NCBI GenBank assembly: GCA_009780825.1
Contig: WQZH01000001.1
Location: forward strand, 62,001-126,000
Length of the DNA: 64,000 nt
Direction of reading: 5' to 3'
From: Desulfobulbus sp.
GTDB lineage: Bacteria > Desulfobacterota > Desulfobulbia > Desulfobulbales > Desulfobulbaceae
The notes below the pieces were generated by a model. It was not told the origin of the DNA. It did no database searches and saw only the letters and a list, made by a program, of their open reading frames with translations. This document shows positions 29,998 to 42,531 of this stretch, in pieces. Numbering within the stretch: position 1 is the stretch's first letter; every line of letters starts with the position of its first letter. Both the position numbers and the translations under genes were made by a program.

Positions 29998-32900
29998 TCA
30001 GGAAAAAAGAGAGAGTTGGCGTACCGCAGGCTTTTTCCGCTGGGCCCGCGGCTGGAGGATCGGAGAAAAGGCGTCGGCCGGGAGCTCGTCCAGAAACCGG
30101 GATGGCTGGCGGGACTCGACCGGAGTGCCATACAAGGCGCGCGATCGGCACCATGTGCAGATCAGGTTGGTGGTGGTTCTGGTGACACCCACGTAGAAAA
30201 GGCGCCGTTCCTCTTCCAGTTGGCGGCGCTGCGTTTCCGGAGATTCCGATACATGCGGCGCCAGCGGCAGCAGCCCTTCCTCGCAACCGGCGATGAAGAC
30301 CACGGGGAACTCCAACCCCTTGGCCGCATGGAGGGTCGACAGAGTCACCGCCTCGGCGCGCGGATCGTAGAGCACGGAATCGCTGAACCGGTGCAGATGG
30401 CTGGCAAAATCGGCAAGCGACCCAAAACTTAAGGCCAGTTCACGCAAGCGCTTTACGTCCGGCTGCTCGGGATCGAACCCGTACCGGGCGCAGAGGGCAA
30501 CGAGCACCTCTGCCGCCGGCGCGGTCGCCGACAGGGCGCGCATCCGCGCAAGCATCTGATGAAACGGTGCGAGTACCGCGTCAATGGGACCACCCAGAAG
30601 CGGCATCGCGCCAAACTCGTTTTCCCGTTGCCGAACCATCTGGCACAGAACGAGGCGCACCATCCGCACGGCCTGCTCGTCGATCCCCTGTTCCCGGCGG
30701 ACCAGGGCCAGCAGATGTTCCGGCTCGGCCCGGTTCGCGAGCAGCAGCAGCCAGCAATACAACAGGCGGCACTCTCCCCTGATGTAATAGGCTTCAAGGT
30801 CAACCAGCTGAAAAGGAATGCCCCGCTCCGTGAGCACCTTGCCGATCGTCTCGGCCTGGCGGCCGATACGGTACAGGATACCGATGTCGCGCAGACCAAC
30901 GGCGGCGCCGCCGGTGTGATCGAACCGTTTCAAGCTGCGATGCGAGGTGCCGCCCAGGCGGATCTCAATCTGATCGGCGATGAAGCGGGCTTCCTGGTCG
31001 GGCGCGGCACATTCCTGGCGCTGGATGGTCCCCTGCCGCGAGACGTGGGCCTGCATCGATGCCGGCGGCAGCGAGTGAACATTGTGGCTGATCAGTTGGG
31101 CGGCGGCGCCGACGATAACCGGAGCGCTGCGATAGTTGCGGACCAGGGAGTGCACCTCGGGATGCATTTCCCGGATAAATGCGTACAACCACTGCGGATC
31201 GGAACCGCGAAACCCGTAGATCGCCTGATCCGGGTCACCGATGGCAAACACGGTCGAGGTCTGCGCCAGAAGCGCGACCAAGGCGTACTGCGCCTCGTTG
31301 ACATCCTGGAATTCATCGACCAGAAGATGGCGGCCGGTGGCACCACGGATGGCGGCAGCCTCTTCGCCATCCTGGCGCAGCATCTCCACGGTACGTGGCA
31401 CCACCGCCTCGATGTCGATCAAGGATCGTTCCACCAGGGCCGCGAGGTAACGGTGCGTTTCGGCGGTATGTTCGCCGGGATTGGAGCGGCAAAACAGATC
31501 GCCAAGATCGCGGGAAAAACGCTCCCGCTTTTTGGCATTCCATCCGGGAAAGATCTCTTCGATCAAGGCGGCCCGTTCCTCTGGTCCCGCCACCTGCAGA
31601 CCGGGCGTGCAGCGCCTCAACTGGGCCAGGCAATACCCATGGAAGGTGGCGACCGTCACCGCCCCCCGAGCCGCGCCCGAGTTCTGCAAACGCTCCCTGA
31701 CCTCTTCCGCCGCCTTGTTGGTGAAGGTGATCACCGTGCAGGCCTGCTCAACCTGCGCGCTCAGCCGTCGCACCCGGCTCACCAGGGTATTGGTCTTGCC
31801 GGTGCCTGGCCCGGCCTGGACCAGAATCAGCGCGGCCGCACTGTCCACCGCCTGCTGCTGCTCGCTGTTCAGTTGCTTGAGCGTTGGTCTTGTCCCCGCA
31901 TCCTGCTTCTCCTCCCGTTGCCCCAGCCGCTGCCGTTTCTTGCCCATATTTTGGGACGGGCCGGCAACGGGGCCAAACAGGCTGGATTGTCCGCACAGTT
32001 CTGCGCGTTCTCCTTCGGAAAAAACAGTAATCACGCCGAACTCGCCATCATAGCCGGGCTTGCGGATCACCCGGTTCGATCGCACCCGCTCAATCGCCTC
32101 GGCCAACAGCGCGGACCCTTTGGCCTGGATTGCCTCCACAGGCGTCTTGAGCAGGAGCCCGAACTCGGAGCCGAAGATGTTGATCAGGCGGATATAGCCT
32201 TCCATCACCTTCTTACTCGCCGGCCCGCAATCGAGCAGCTCGGCCACAATCTCCGCCAGGGGAACGAGGCTGTGCACCTGCGGACTGCCCGGCGGCAGCA
32301 CCGGCTGCTCCCGGTCGGCCAGTTCCATGACCCGGTGGAGCACTCCGATGGTCAGGGGCTTGCCGCAAACCGGACAGAGCCCTCCAGATGCGCGGGTTGC
32401 ATGGGGTTGCAGGCAGACTTGACAGGTGCGATGCCCGTCGCAGTGGTACTTGCCTTCTTCGGGATAAAACTCGACCGTGGCGGCGAAAACCTGCTGGCCA
32501 GCCTCGTTGACCGGCATCCGTATCGCCTCGCGCATGGAGAAATAATCAAAGCCGGTGGTGAAAATATTGGCTTCGCGGCCCAATTTTGCCGGTGAATGAC
32601 AGTCCGAATTGGAAATGAGGGTAAAACGATCCAAGGCGGAGATCAGTCGATTCATCTCCGGGTCCGAAGAAAGACCGGTTTCCAAGGCAAATATGTGGGG
32701 GCTGAGAGCGCCGAAACATTCCTCGATCGAGTCGAATCCCGATTTCGAACCGAAAAGCGAAAACCAGGGTGTCCAAATGTGGGCAGGGACGAGGAAACCC
32801 TGGTGAGCCTTTTCCAGCAAAATTTCCAGAAGATCGCGGGAGTCGAGACCGAGGATCGGCCGGCCGTCAGCGGCGATGTTGCCCAAGGTGGCCAGGGTGG

Positions 32901-33285
32901 TGTTGAGGCGGCGGGCAGCGTCGAAATCCGGCACATAGAGCAGGTTATGCACCTTGCGGACCTTGCCGCCTCGCTTGTAGATGGAGCTGATCTCGGCGCT
33001 GAGGACAAAACGGATGGCGGTCAACTCCATCGCCGGCCGAATGCCCTGCGGCAGCAGATCGCCAAGCTCTCCGGCCGGATCGGCCTTCAGGCGGAAGAAT
33101 CCCGGTTCGGCCGGCTCCAGGCACTCGTAGAGATGGGCAAACCAGCCGGGATGGGTGAAATCGCCGGTGCCCACCACGCTGATGCCCTTGACCGCGGCCC
33201 AGGCGGCCAGCCCATACAGATTGCTGGCCTTGCTGGTGGCCCGGGAGTAGTGGCTGTGGACATGGAGGTCGGCGATGTAGTTCAC
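29998..33285 (-). CDS. EndoQ-like PHP endonuclease fused to UvrD/Rep SF1 helicase
   Basis: N-term VNYIADLHVHSHYSRATSKASNLYGLAAWAAVKGISVVGTGDFTHPGWF (PHP/TIGR00375 type), CQVC...CPVCGKP Zn site; C-term LNSEQQQAVDSAAALILVQAGPGTGKTNTLVSRV, AIGDPDQAIYGFRGSD, STLHAAKGLEFPVVF. GTG start overlaps the nadD stop (GTGA). Confidence 0.88.
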   Translation of the reverse strand: MNYIADLHVHSHYSRATSKASNLYGLAAWAAVKGISVVGTGDFTHPGWFAHLYECLEPAEPGFFRLKADPAGELGDLLPQGIRPAMELTAIRFVLSAEISSIYKRGGKVRKVHNLLYVPDFDAARRLNTTLATLGNIAADGRPILGLDSRDLLEILLEKAHQGFLVPAHIWTPWFSLFGSKSGFDSIEECFGALSPHIFALETGLSSDPEMNRLISALDRFTLISNSDCHSPAKLGREANIFTTGFDYFSMREAIRMPVNEAGQQVFAATVEFYPEEGKYHCDGHRTCQVCLQPHATRASGGLCPVCGKPLTIGVLHRVMELADREQPVLPPGSPQVHSLVPLAEIVAELLDCGPASKKVMEGYIRLINIFGSEFGLLLKTPVEAIQAKGSALLAEAIERVRSNRVIRKPGYDGEFGVITVFSEGERAELCGQSSLFGPVAGPSQNMGKKRQRLGQREEKQDAGTRPTLKQLNSEQQQAVDSAAALILVQAGPGTGKTNTLVSRVRRLSAQVEQACTVITFTNKAAEEVRERLQNSGAARGAVTVATFHGYCLAQLRRCTPGLQVAGPEERAALIEEIFPGWNAKKRERFSRDLGDLFCRSNPGEHTAETHRYLAALVERSLIDIEAVVPRTVEMLRQDGEEAAAIRGATGRHLLVDEFQDVNEAQYALVALLAQTSTVFAIGDPDQAIYGFRGSDPQWLYAFIREMHPEVHSLVRNYRSAPVIVGAAAQLISHNVHSLPPASMQAHVSRQGTIQRQECAAPDQEARFIADQIEIRLGGTSHRSLKRFDHTGGAAVGLRDIGILYRIGRQAETIGKVLTERGIPFQLVDLEAYYIRGECRLLYCWLLLLANRAEPEHLLALVRREQGIDEQAVRMVRLVLCQMVRQRENEFGAMPLLGGPIDAVLAPFHQMLARMRALSATAPAAEVLVALCARYGFDPEQPDVKRLRELALSFGSLADFASHLHRFSDSVLYDPRAEAVTLSTLHAAKGLEFPVVFIAGCEEGLLPLAPHVSESPETQRRQLEEERRLFYVGVTRTTTNLICTWCRSRALYGTPVESRQPSRFLDELPADAFSPILQPRAQRKKPAVRQLSLFS

Positions 33286-33962
33286 AGAGGCTCCTGCCAG
33301 CCGTAGAGACGATGGCGCCTGATGTAGGCCAGCACCGGCGGCGGCAGGAAGACCGGCGCCAACCCCCGGGCCAGTTCTTCCCGGATGGCCGAAGAAGAAA
33401 CCGGCAGCGCGATATCGTCGAGAAAAACCGCTGTTCGCCCGGCCTGGTTCTGCCACCGTTCCTGGCCAGCGTGATAGCTAAAGGGTGGATGCAGGGCGGC
33501 GAGCGCCCGGGCAACGGCCGCCGCGTCGATCGCTTCCCGTTGGATCACAATCAGGTCGATCAGGGTAAGAAGCTCCTCTATCCGGTGCCAGTGGGGCAGA
33601 TCAAGCAGCGAATCAGCACCGATAATCAGGCTGTACCGGCATGATCCTTTTTCCTGGATCAGGGCCTGCACCGTGTTGTTGGTGTAGGAGGGCTCCGGCA
33701 ACCGCGCTTCAATGCGGGAACAGCAGATACGCCCCTCGATTCCTTGGCAATCGGCCAAGGCCGCTTCGATCATGGCCGCCCGGTGGGCAAAGGATGCCAT
33801 GGGTTGTTGTTTGTGCGGCGGCAACAGAGCCGGGATGAACAGCAATCCGTCGAGACGACAACGGATAACCACGTGAAGCGCCAGATCAATATGGCCCTGG
33901 TGGACGGGATCGAAGGTCCCGCCGAACAGCCCGACCCTCAGTTCTTCGTCTGGAGCAACCAC
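33282..33962 (-). CDS. nadD: Nicotinate-nucleotide adenylyltransferase
   Basis: RVGLFGGTFDPVHQGHIDLAL, FIPALLPPHK, SLIIGADSLLDLPHWHRIEEL, PVSSSAIREEL. Confidence 0.95.
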   Translation of the reverse strand: MVAPDEELRVGLFGGTFDPVHQGHIDLALHVVIRCRLDGLLFIPALLPPHKQQPMASFAHRAAMIEAALADCQGIEGRICCSRIEARLPEPSYTNNTVQALIQEKGSCRYSLIIGADSLLDLPHWHRIEELLTLIDLIVIQREAIDAAAVARALAALHPPFSYHAGQERWQNQAGRTAVFLDDIALPVSSSAIREELARGLAPVFLPPPVLAYIRRHRLYGWQEPL

Positions 33963-33965
33963 GTC

Positions 33966-35234
33966 TCAGGACCGGGTCTCTCCGGCACCGTAGACGATGA
34001 ACTTCTGCGTGGTCAACTCCTTCAACCCCATGGGACCATACGCGTGCAGCTTGGTGGTGGAGATGCCGATCTCGGCGCCCAGGCCGAACTGGCCGCCGTC
34101 GTTGAACCGGGTGGAAGCGTTGACCATCACCGCCGAGGCGTCGATCTCACGCAAAAACCGCTGGCTGTGCGCATAGGAACGGGTGATGATGACCTCGGTG
34201 TGCCTGGAACCGTATCGGTCGATGTAATCCATGGCCTCGTCGATGCCCGACACCACCTTGACCGTCAGGGCCAGGCCAAGGAATTCGGTGCCCCAGTCGC
34301 TGTCCGTTGCCGGCTCGATCATGTCGGTGCAGATCTGACAGCTCAAGCGGCAACCGAGCAGGCGCACCCCCTCATTTTTCAGGGCCAGGCTGACTTTGGG
34401 CAGGAACTCTCCGGCGATTTCCCGATGAATGAGTAACCCCTCAAGGGCGTTGCAAGCACTCGGCCGCTGCACCTTGGCGTTGACAATGATCGGAATGGCC
34501 ATTGCCTGGTCGGCGTCGGCATCGACAAAACAGTGACACACGCCCTTGTAATGCTTGAGCACCGGGATCCGCGATTTCTCGGTGACCGCCCGGATCAACC
34601 CCTCGCCGCCGCGCGGAATGACCAGATCGATATACGCCTCCTGCTGGAGCAGGATGTCGACCCCTTCCCGATCGGTGAAGCCCAGTACCTGGGCCACGGC
34701 GGGATCGATTTCGTGTTTGACCAGCACCTTCTGCAGAACCTTGGCCAGGGCCAGGTTGGAATGGATGGCCTCGGAGCCGCCCCGGAGGATGACGGCGTTA
34801 CCGGCCTTGAGGCATAGTGCCGCCGAATCGATGGTCACATTGGGCCGTGACTCGTAAATCGTCAGGATAACGCCGAGCGGCACCCGCATCCGACCGACGA
34901 CGATGCCGCTGGGCCGGCGGCGCATCTCGCCGACCTCGCCCACCGGATCTGCCAGGGCGGCCACCTCGCGCAAACCCTGGACCATGTCTTGGATACCCTT
35001 TTCGCTGATCCGCAACCGTTCGAGCATGGCGGCGGACAGTCCTTTCTCCTCGCCGGCGAGCATATCCTTGTGATTTTCCCCGAGGATATACGGCTGCTGC
35101 GCGATCAGCTCCGCGCCGACATCAAGCAGGACAGCATTTTTCAAAGCGGTCGGCATGGCGCTGAGACTCCGGGCCGCTCCCCTGGCTTTCTGCACCATAT
35201 CAAGGACTGTTGCTTCGATCTGTGCCCGTTCCAT
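33966..35234 (-). CDS. proA: Gamma-glutamyl phosphate reductase
   Basis: RVPLGVILTIYESRPNVTIDSAALCLKAGNAVILRGGSEA, IPRGGEGLIRAV, FGLGAEIGISTTKLHAYGPMGLKELTTQKFIVYG. Confidence 0.96.
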   Translation of the reverse strand: MERAQIEATVLDMVQKARGAARSLSAMPTALKNAVLLDVGAELIAQQPYILGENHKDMLAGEEKGLSAAMLERLRISEKGIQDMVQGLREVAALADPVGEVGEMRRRPSGIVVGRMRVPLGVILTIYESRPNVTIDSAALCLKAGNAVILRGGSEAIHSNLALAKVLQKVLVKHEIDPAVAQVLGFTDREGVDILLQQEAYIDLVIPRGGEGLIRAVTEKSRIPVLKHYKGVCHCFVDADADQAMAIPIIVNAKVQRPSACNALEGLLIHREIAGEFLPKVSLALKNEGVRLLGCRLSCQICTDMIEPATDSDWGTEFLGLALTVKVVSGIDEAMDYIDRYGSRHTEVIITRSYAHSQRFLREIDASAVMVNASTRFNDGGQFGLGAEIGISTTKLHAYGPMGLKELTTQKFIVYGAGETRS

Positions 35235-35326
35235 ATCGGTTATGCCCTCCTGTCGCCTGCAAACATGATTCCCGCTCCAACCGCCTGTTCCACTATGCCG
35301 CGAAGCGGCGGCGTTGTAAAGCGGCG

Positions 35327-37634
<2,308 letters not shown>

Positions 37635-37898
37635 TCAGTCCTGCTCGACGGGATAAACGGAAACGCGCTTGCGCTCCTTGCCGAAATCCTCAAATTTGAC
37701 GGTCCCGTCAATCTTGGCGAACAGGGTGTAATCGCGACCGCAACCAACATTGGCGCCGGGGTGGATCACCGTGCCCAACTGCCGCACCAGAATATTGCCG
37801 GCCTTGACGACCTGACCGCCGAACCGCTTAACCCCGCGCCGTTGCCCGGCGCTGTCGCGACCGTTGCGAGAACTGCCGCCTGCTTTCTTATGTGCCAT
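37635..37898 (-). CDS. rpmA: 50S ribosomal protein L27
   Basis: [43 protein letters not shown]. Confidence 0.98.
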   Translation of the reverse strand: MAHKKAGGSSRNGRDSAGQRRGVKRFGGQVVKAGNILVRQLGTVIHPGANVGCGRDYTLFAKIDGTVKFEDFGKERKRVSVYPVEQD

Positions 37899-37925
37899 GG
37901 TATGCCCTCCGGATGTACGTGTTGC

Positions 37926-38237
37926 TTATGCCGAAATCGTCTCGATGTTCAGGGCGGTGTACATTTGCCGGTGGCCTTTTTTGACCTGATAGCCCTTACG
38001 CCGCTTTTTCTTGAAAACGATAACCTTCTTATGCCGGCCCTGCTCCACAATCTTGGCCACCACCTTGGCGCCATCGACCACGGGCTGGCCGATCTTGACA
38101 GCCTCGCCGTCAGCCAGCAGCAGAACATCCGACAACTCAACCATATCGCCCACTTCGCCCTCCAGCTTCTCCACACGAAGTGTATCACCGGCCTCTACCT
38201 GATACTGCTTGCCGCCGGTGCGGATTATTGCATACAT
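37926..38237 (-). CDS. rplU: 50S ribosomal protein L21
   Basis: MYAIIRTGGKQYQVEAGDTLRVEKLEGEVG...KRRKGYQVKKGHRQ. Confidence 0.98.
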   Translation of the reverse strand: MYAIIRTGGKQYQVEAGDTLRVEKLEGEVGDMVELSDVLLLADGEAVKIGQPVVDGAKVVAKIVEQGRHKKVIVFKKKRRKGYQVKKGHRQMYTALNIETISA

Positions 38238-38604
38238 GCGACTCCTCCTCTCTCTCCTCAACTAGAACGCCGTGCAGTGGAAATAATTAGTCGTAGAACT
38301 TTGTATTTAACTCGAAGATGCCCAAGATTGTCAAGAGTTATATTTGCCGGCAGACCTTTTCCCCAATCCCGCCGGAATTCCTCCCGCTTGCATCCCGAAT
38401 TGAAAGGAGCGTCCACCGGTTGAGAACGTGCCACAACGCAGGGGATTTTTCCTGCCAGGCATGGTTTTTCTTGTCGCAACATGGAAAAAATTATACTGTG
38501 CGACCGATGAGACGGTCATCTCCGTCCATTCTTCTTCAGAAGGCCGACGGAAGCGTACATCGACCGGTATCTTTATTATCTTTTATCTCGTAAGGAGAAG
38601 CTCC

Positions 38605-38763
38605 ATGCAGAAGATGGAATGTCCCTGTGGGTATATTTACGATCCGGTTGAAGGCGATTATGAACACGGCGTGGCTCCGGGCACACCTTTTGCCGGCCTG
38701 CCGGATGATTGGGTCTGCCCAACGTGCGGCGCGGAAAAAGAATATTTTTACGCCGTCGATTGA
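38605..38763 (+). CDS. Rubredoxin
   Basis: [48 protein letters not shown]; CxxC x2. Confidence 0.95.
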   Translation: MQKMECPCGYIYDPVEGDYEHGVAPGTPFAGLPDDWVCPTCGAEKEYFYAVD

Positions 38764-38876
38764 ATGTTTGCGTCGCTCACTGACCATTTTCTTGTGCAAA
38801 AAAGATCGATGCAATAGCATCACCCGCTCCGGGAGAAAGAAACGCTTCCCTGTTGACCCAGAAGGTTGCCGTCATG

Positions 38877-39578
38877 TGTATTCCCCATCGCTCTTTTCTG
38901 CTTGCAGTAGCCCTCATTCTTGCCACGGTTTTTTTCCATGTCCCGGCCAGGGCCGACGATTACAGCGGCCCCGCCGAACTGGTGGACCGGGCGACCTCGG
39001 TGTACAAAAGGTTCTTGGCCGACCCCAACATGCAATGGTTCCGGAACAACGTCGGTAGCGCTCGCGGCATTCTCATTGTGCCGCAGATGCTGCGCGGCGG
39101 TTTTATCATCGGCGGTTCCGGAGGCCAGGGCCTGCTCGTCGCCCAAGATCCCGCCACCAACAAATGGAGCGCGCCGGCTTTCTACCGCATGGGCTCAGTT
39201 TCCCTGGGTTTTCAAATCGGAGCCGATGTCTCGGAGATCATTTTGCTGATCATGACCGACCGAGGACTCAACGCCATGCTGTCCACCGATTTCAAACTCG
39301 GCGCCGACGTGGCCATCGCCGCCGGACCGATCGGCGGCTCGGCCAAGGCTCAGACCGCCGACATCCTCGCCTTTGGTCGTTCGCAGGGCGCCTACGGCGG
39401 GATCAGTCTCGAAGGTGCCGCCATCTCCCCACTAGACGACTGGAACGCGCGCTATTACGGTCAATCGGTGCGGATCTTCGACATTCTCATCGACCTGAAA
39501 TGGAACAACCCGCAGGCCGATGCCCTGCGCCGGCTTCTGCCCAAACCGGGCCCCAACGTGCAACCGATCGGCAGGTGA
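38877..39578 (+). CDS. SYLF/YSC84-type lipid-binding protein, exported
   Basis: Signal peptide; RGILIVPQMLRGGFIIGGSGGQGLLVA, DFKLGADVAIAAGPIGGSA, GGISLEGAAISP. Confidence 0.88.
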   Translation, partial: CIPHRSFLLAVALILATVFFHVPARADDYSGPAELVDRATSVYKRFLADPNMQWFRNNVGSARGILIVPQMLRGGFIIGGSGGQGLLVAQDPATNKWSAPAFYRMGSVSLGFQIGADVSEIILLIMTDRGLNAMLSTDFKLGADVAIAAGPIGGSAKAQTADILAFGRSQGAYGGISLEGAAISPLDDWNARYYGQSVRIFDILIDLKWNNPQADALRRLLPKPGPNVQPIGR

Positions 39579-39591
39579 GCGGGCCATCCCC

Positions 39592-40740
39592 ATGCACATG
39601 GAGCCTCGCCGCAACCCCAATTCCATGGATCGCCCGCCGGCTTTTACCCTCCAGCGGCCTCTGCCCGGAGAGCTCACCATCGTATTGAGCGGGGCCTGGA
39701 CTCTGCACGCCCATCCCCCGCCGCCGGCCGACCTGCTCGCCGCCCTCGACAAGACCGTCCGTTGTCTGCGTTTTACCTGCGACGCCCTCGAAACCTGGGA
39801 TACCCGGTTGCTCGTTTTCCTGAAAACAATCTTGGAAACCGCCGAACAACGGCACATCGACGTGGACCGCACCGGTCTGCCCCCAGGCGTGCTGCGCCTG
39901 TTGACGCTTTCGGAAGCGGTTCCCGAACAGGTCACCTACAGCCAGCCGGACCGGGAGTTCCTGGTGACCCGCATCGGTCGTCAGGTCCTGACCCTGGTCG
40001 GGCAGGCGTGCGAACTAGCCACCTTCACCGGCGAAATCCTGCTGGCCCTGCTGCACCTGCTGACCGGGAAAAAACCGTTCAAGCCCCGAGACTTCCTGTA
40101 CTTCATCCAAAATTGCGGCGTCGGCTCCCTGCCGATCGTCTCCCTGATCGCCGTCCTGGTGGGAGTCATCCTCTCGTTCGTCGGCGCGGTGCAATTGCAG
40201 ATGTTCGGCGCCCAGATCTATGTGGCCAACTTGGTCGGCCTGGGCATGGTGTTGGAAATGGGCGCCCTGATGAGCGGCGTGATCATTGCCGGTCGCATCG
40301 GCGCCTCCTATGCGGCGCAACTGGGGACCATGCAGGTGAACGAAGAGATCGACGCCCTGCGGACCATGGGCATCTCACCGGTGGGCTTCCTCGTATTGCC
40401 CCGGATATTGGCCCTGATGCTCATGCTGCCCCTGCTCTGCGTCTATGCCGACATCATGGGCATTCTGGGCGGCTCGCTGATCGGCGTGACCATGCTCGAC
40501 CTCTCCCTGGTGGAATATCTGGAACAAACCCGGAAAACAATTCAGCTCAGTCAATTCGGTCAGGGCATCATGAAGGCGTCGATCTTCGGCATCCTCATCG
40601 GCTTTGCCGGCTGTTTGCGCGGCATGCAGTGCGGCCGTAGCGCCCTGGCAGTAGGCGAAGCCACCACCTCGGCGGTGGTCACCTCGATCGTGCTGATCGT
40701 GGTTTCGGATTCATTCATCACCTATCTCCTCTACCGGTGA
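39592..40740 (+). CDS. mlaE: MlaE-family ABC transporter permease with N-terminal STAS-like region
   Basis: FIQNCGVGSLPIVSLIAVLVGVILSF, VNEEIDALRTMGISPVGFLVLPRI; followed by MlaF- and MlaD-like genes. Confidence 0.92.
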   Translation: MHMEPRRNPNSMDRPPAFTLQRPLPGELTIVLSGAWTLHAHPPPPADLLAALDKTVRCLRFTCDALETWDTRLLVFLKTILETAEQRHIDVDRTGLPPGVLRLLTLSEAVPEQVTYSQPDREFLVTRIGRQVLTLVGQACELATFTGEILLALLHLLTGKKPFKPRDFLYFIQNCGVGSLPIVSLIAVLVGVILSFVGAVQLQMFGAQIYVANLVGLGMVLEMGALMSGVIIAGRIGASYAAQLGTMQVNEEIDALRTMGISPVGFLVLPRILALMLMLPLLCVYADIMGILGGSLIGVTMLDLSLVEYLEQTRKTIQLSQFGQGIMKASIFGILIGFAGCLRGMQCGRSALAVGEATTSAVVTSIVLIVVSDSFITYLLYR

Positions 40741-40747
40741 TGCCGCC

Positions 40748-41524
40748 ATGACGCATCCTGTTCCCGCCATCACCGTCAAAGGGCTGACCATGGCCTACGG
40801 CAGTTACGTGCTCCAGCGGGATCTCGATTTCGCCATCAACCGGGGCGATATTTTCGTTATCATGGGCGGGTCGGGCTGCGGCAAGTCCACTCTGCTGCGG
40901 CACATGGTCGGCCTCAAGCAGCCGGCCTCCGGATCGATCAGCTACGGCGATGCAGATTTCTGGACCCTGGCCGAGGACGACCGGGCGACGATCATTCGCC
41001 GGGCCGGCGTCCTGTACCAATCCGGCGCACTGTGGAGTTCGATGACCCTGGCCGAGAACGTGGCTCTGCCCCTGCAGCACTACACCGACCTGAGGCCGGA
41101 GGTGATCGCCGAGCTGGTCTCCTTCAAACTGTCGCTGGTCGGGCTTGCCGGCTTCGAGGCCTTTTATCCGGCCGAGCTGTCGGGCGGCATGCGCAAGCGG
41201 GCGGCGCTGGCCCGGGCCATTGCCCTTGATCCAGATTTTCTCTTTTTTGACGAACCCTCCGCCGGACTCGACCCGATCAGCGCCCGCAACCTCGACCAAC
41301 TGATCCTGGAATTACGGGAAAGTCTGGGGGCCACCGTGATCATCGTCACCCACGAACTGGCCTCGATCTATGCCATCGCCACCAACTCAGTCTTCCTTGA
41401 CAGCGAGACCCGGACCATGCTGGCCACCGGCGATCCCAAAATCCTGTTGAGGGAATGCGCCGATCCCACGGTGCTCAACTTTCTCACCCGGGGGACCGGG
41501 CAACGGGAGGTTCGAACGGTTTGA
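40748..41524 (+). CDS. mlaF: MlaF-type ABC transporter ATP-binding protein
   Basis: MGGSGCGKSTLLRHMVGLKQPASG, LSGGMRKRAALARAIALDPDFLFFDEPSAGLDPISA. Confidence 0.93.
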   Translation: MTHPVPAITVKGLTMAYGSYVLQRDLDFAINRGDIFVIMGGSGCGKSTLLRHMVGLKQPASGSISYGDADFWTLAEDDRATIIRRAGVLYQSGALWSSMTLAENVALPLQHYTDLRPEVIAELVSFKLSLVGLAGFEAFYPAELSGGMRKRAALARAIALDPDFLFFDEPSAGLDPISARNLDQLILELRESLGATVIIVTHELASIYAIATNSVFLDSETRTMLATGDPKILLRECADPTVLNFLTRGTGQREVRTV

Positions 41525-42531
41525 GCAAAAAAGCCAATCCCACTCTGGTCGGCGCCTTCGTGCTGGTTGCCCTGGTCTTGACCCTGGCTGCGGTCATCAT
41601 CCTGGGCAAGATCAAATTCAAGGACGACCGGCTCCGCTGCGTCGCGTACTTCACAGGCTCACTCTACGGCCTCGACGTCGGCGCGCCGGTGACCTTCCGC
41701 GGGGTGACCATCGGTCGGGTCACCGCCGTCCAGATCAGCTTCAACGAGGAGCACAACAACTACATTATTCCGGTGTATCTGGACATCCAGCAACAACCCG
41801 ATTTTTCCGGTGGGCAGAAGGCTGACCAGGATCCGGAAGAACTCCGCGCCCTGCTCCGGCAGATGATCAGCCAGGGTATGCGCGCCCAACTGAAGATCAC
41901 CAGCCTCCTGACCAGCAAGCTCTACATCGATCTCGCCTTTTTCCCTGAGACGCAACCGCCTCCGTATGCCAAGGACGGCTCCCTGCTTGAAATCCCCACT
42001 CAGCCCTCCGGTCTGGAGCAGATCGCCCAGAAACTGGAAAGCCTGCCGCTCACCGACATTCTCAACAAAACCGCCTCGGCCCTCGACGGTATCAACACCA
42101 TCATCAATTCCAAGGAAACCCATAACATACTGGGGGCGCTGAGTTCCACTTTAGACAGGATCAACGGTCTGCTTACCCGTGCCGATGCGGAATTTCCTCT
42201 CCTGGCCGCTGACCTGAAAAGAGCCCTCGCCAATTTCACCACTCTCTCGGCCGCCGCCACCACCTTTCTCCGCACTGCGGACAAAGAAGTTCCGGAGACG
42301 AGCGCCGAATTGAAACGCCTGCTATCCGGGTTGAATGCCACGGCCGGGGCGCTGACCAAAGCCCTCAACAACATCGAGCAGCTGACCGCAAAGGATTCCA
42401 TGCTCGCCTATCAGGTGACCGCCTCCTTGCGGGAGATCGAACGCGCTGCCGCCTCGGCCCGACAGCTGTCCGACTACCTCCAGCAGCGTCCCAATGCCCT
42501 GATCTTCGGTCCGCAAGAGGACAAACCATGA
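41521..42531 (+). CDS. mlaD: MCE/MlaD-family protein
   Basis: TTG start overlapping the mlaF stop; NPTLVGAFVLVALVLTLAAVIIL, YGLDVGAPVTFRGVTIGRV. Confidence 0.9.
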   Translation: MSKKANPTLVGAFVLVALVLTLAAVIILGKIKFKDDRLRCVAYFTGSLYGLDVGAPVTFRGVTIGRVTAVQISFNEEHNNYIIPVYLDIQQQPDFSGGQKADQDPEELRALLRQMISQGMRAQLKITSLLTSKLYIDLAFFPETQPPPYAKDGSLLEIPTQPSGLEQIAQKLESLPLTDILNKTASALDGINTIINSKETHNILGALSSTLDRINGLLTRADAEFPLLAADLKRALANFTTLSAAATTFLRTADKEVPETSAELKRLLSGLNATAGALTKALNNIEQLTAKDSMLAYQVTASLREIERAAASARQLSDYLQQRPNALIFGPQEDKP

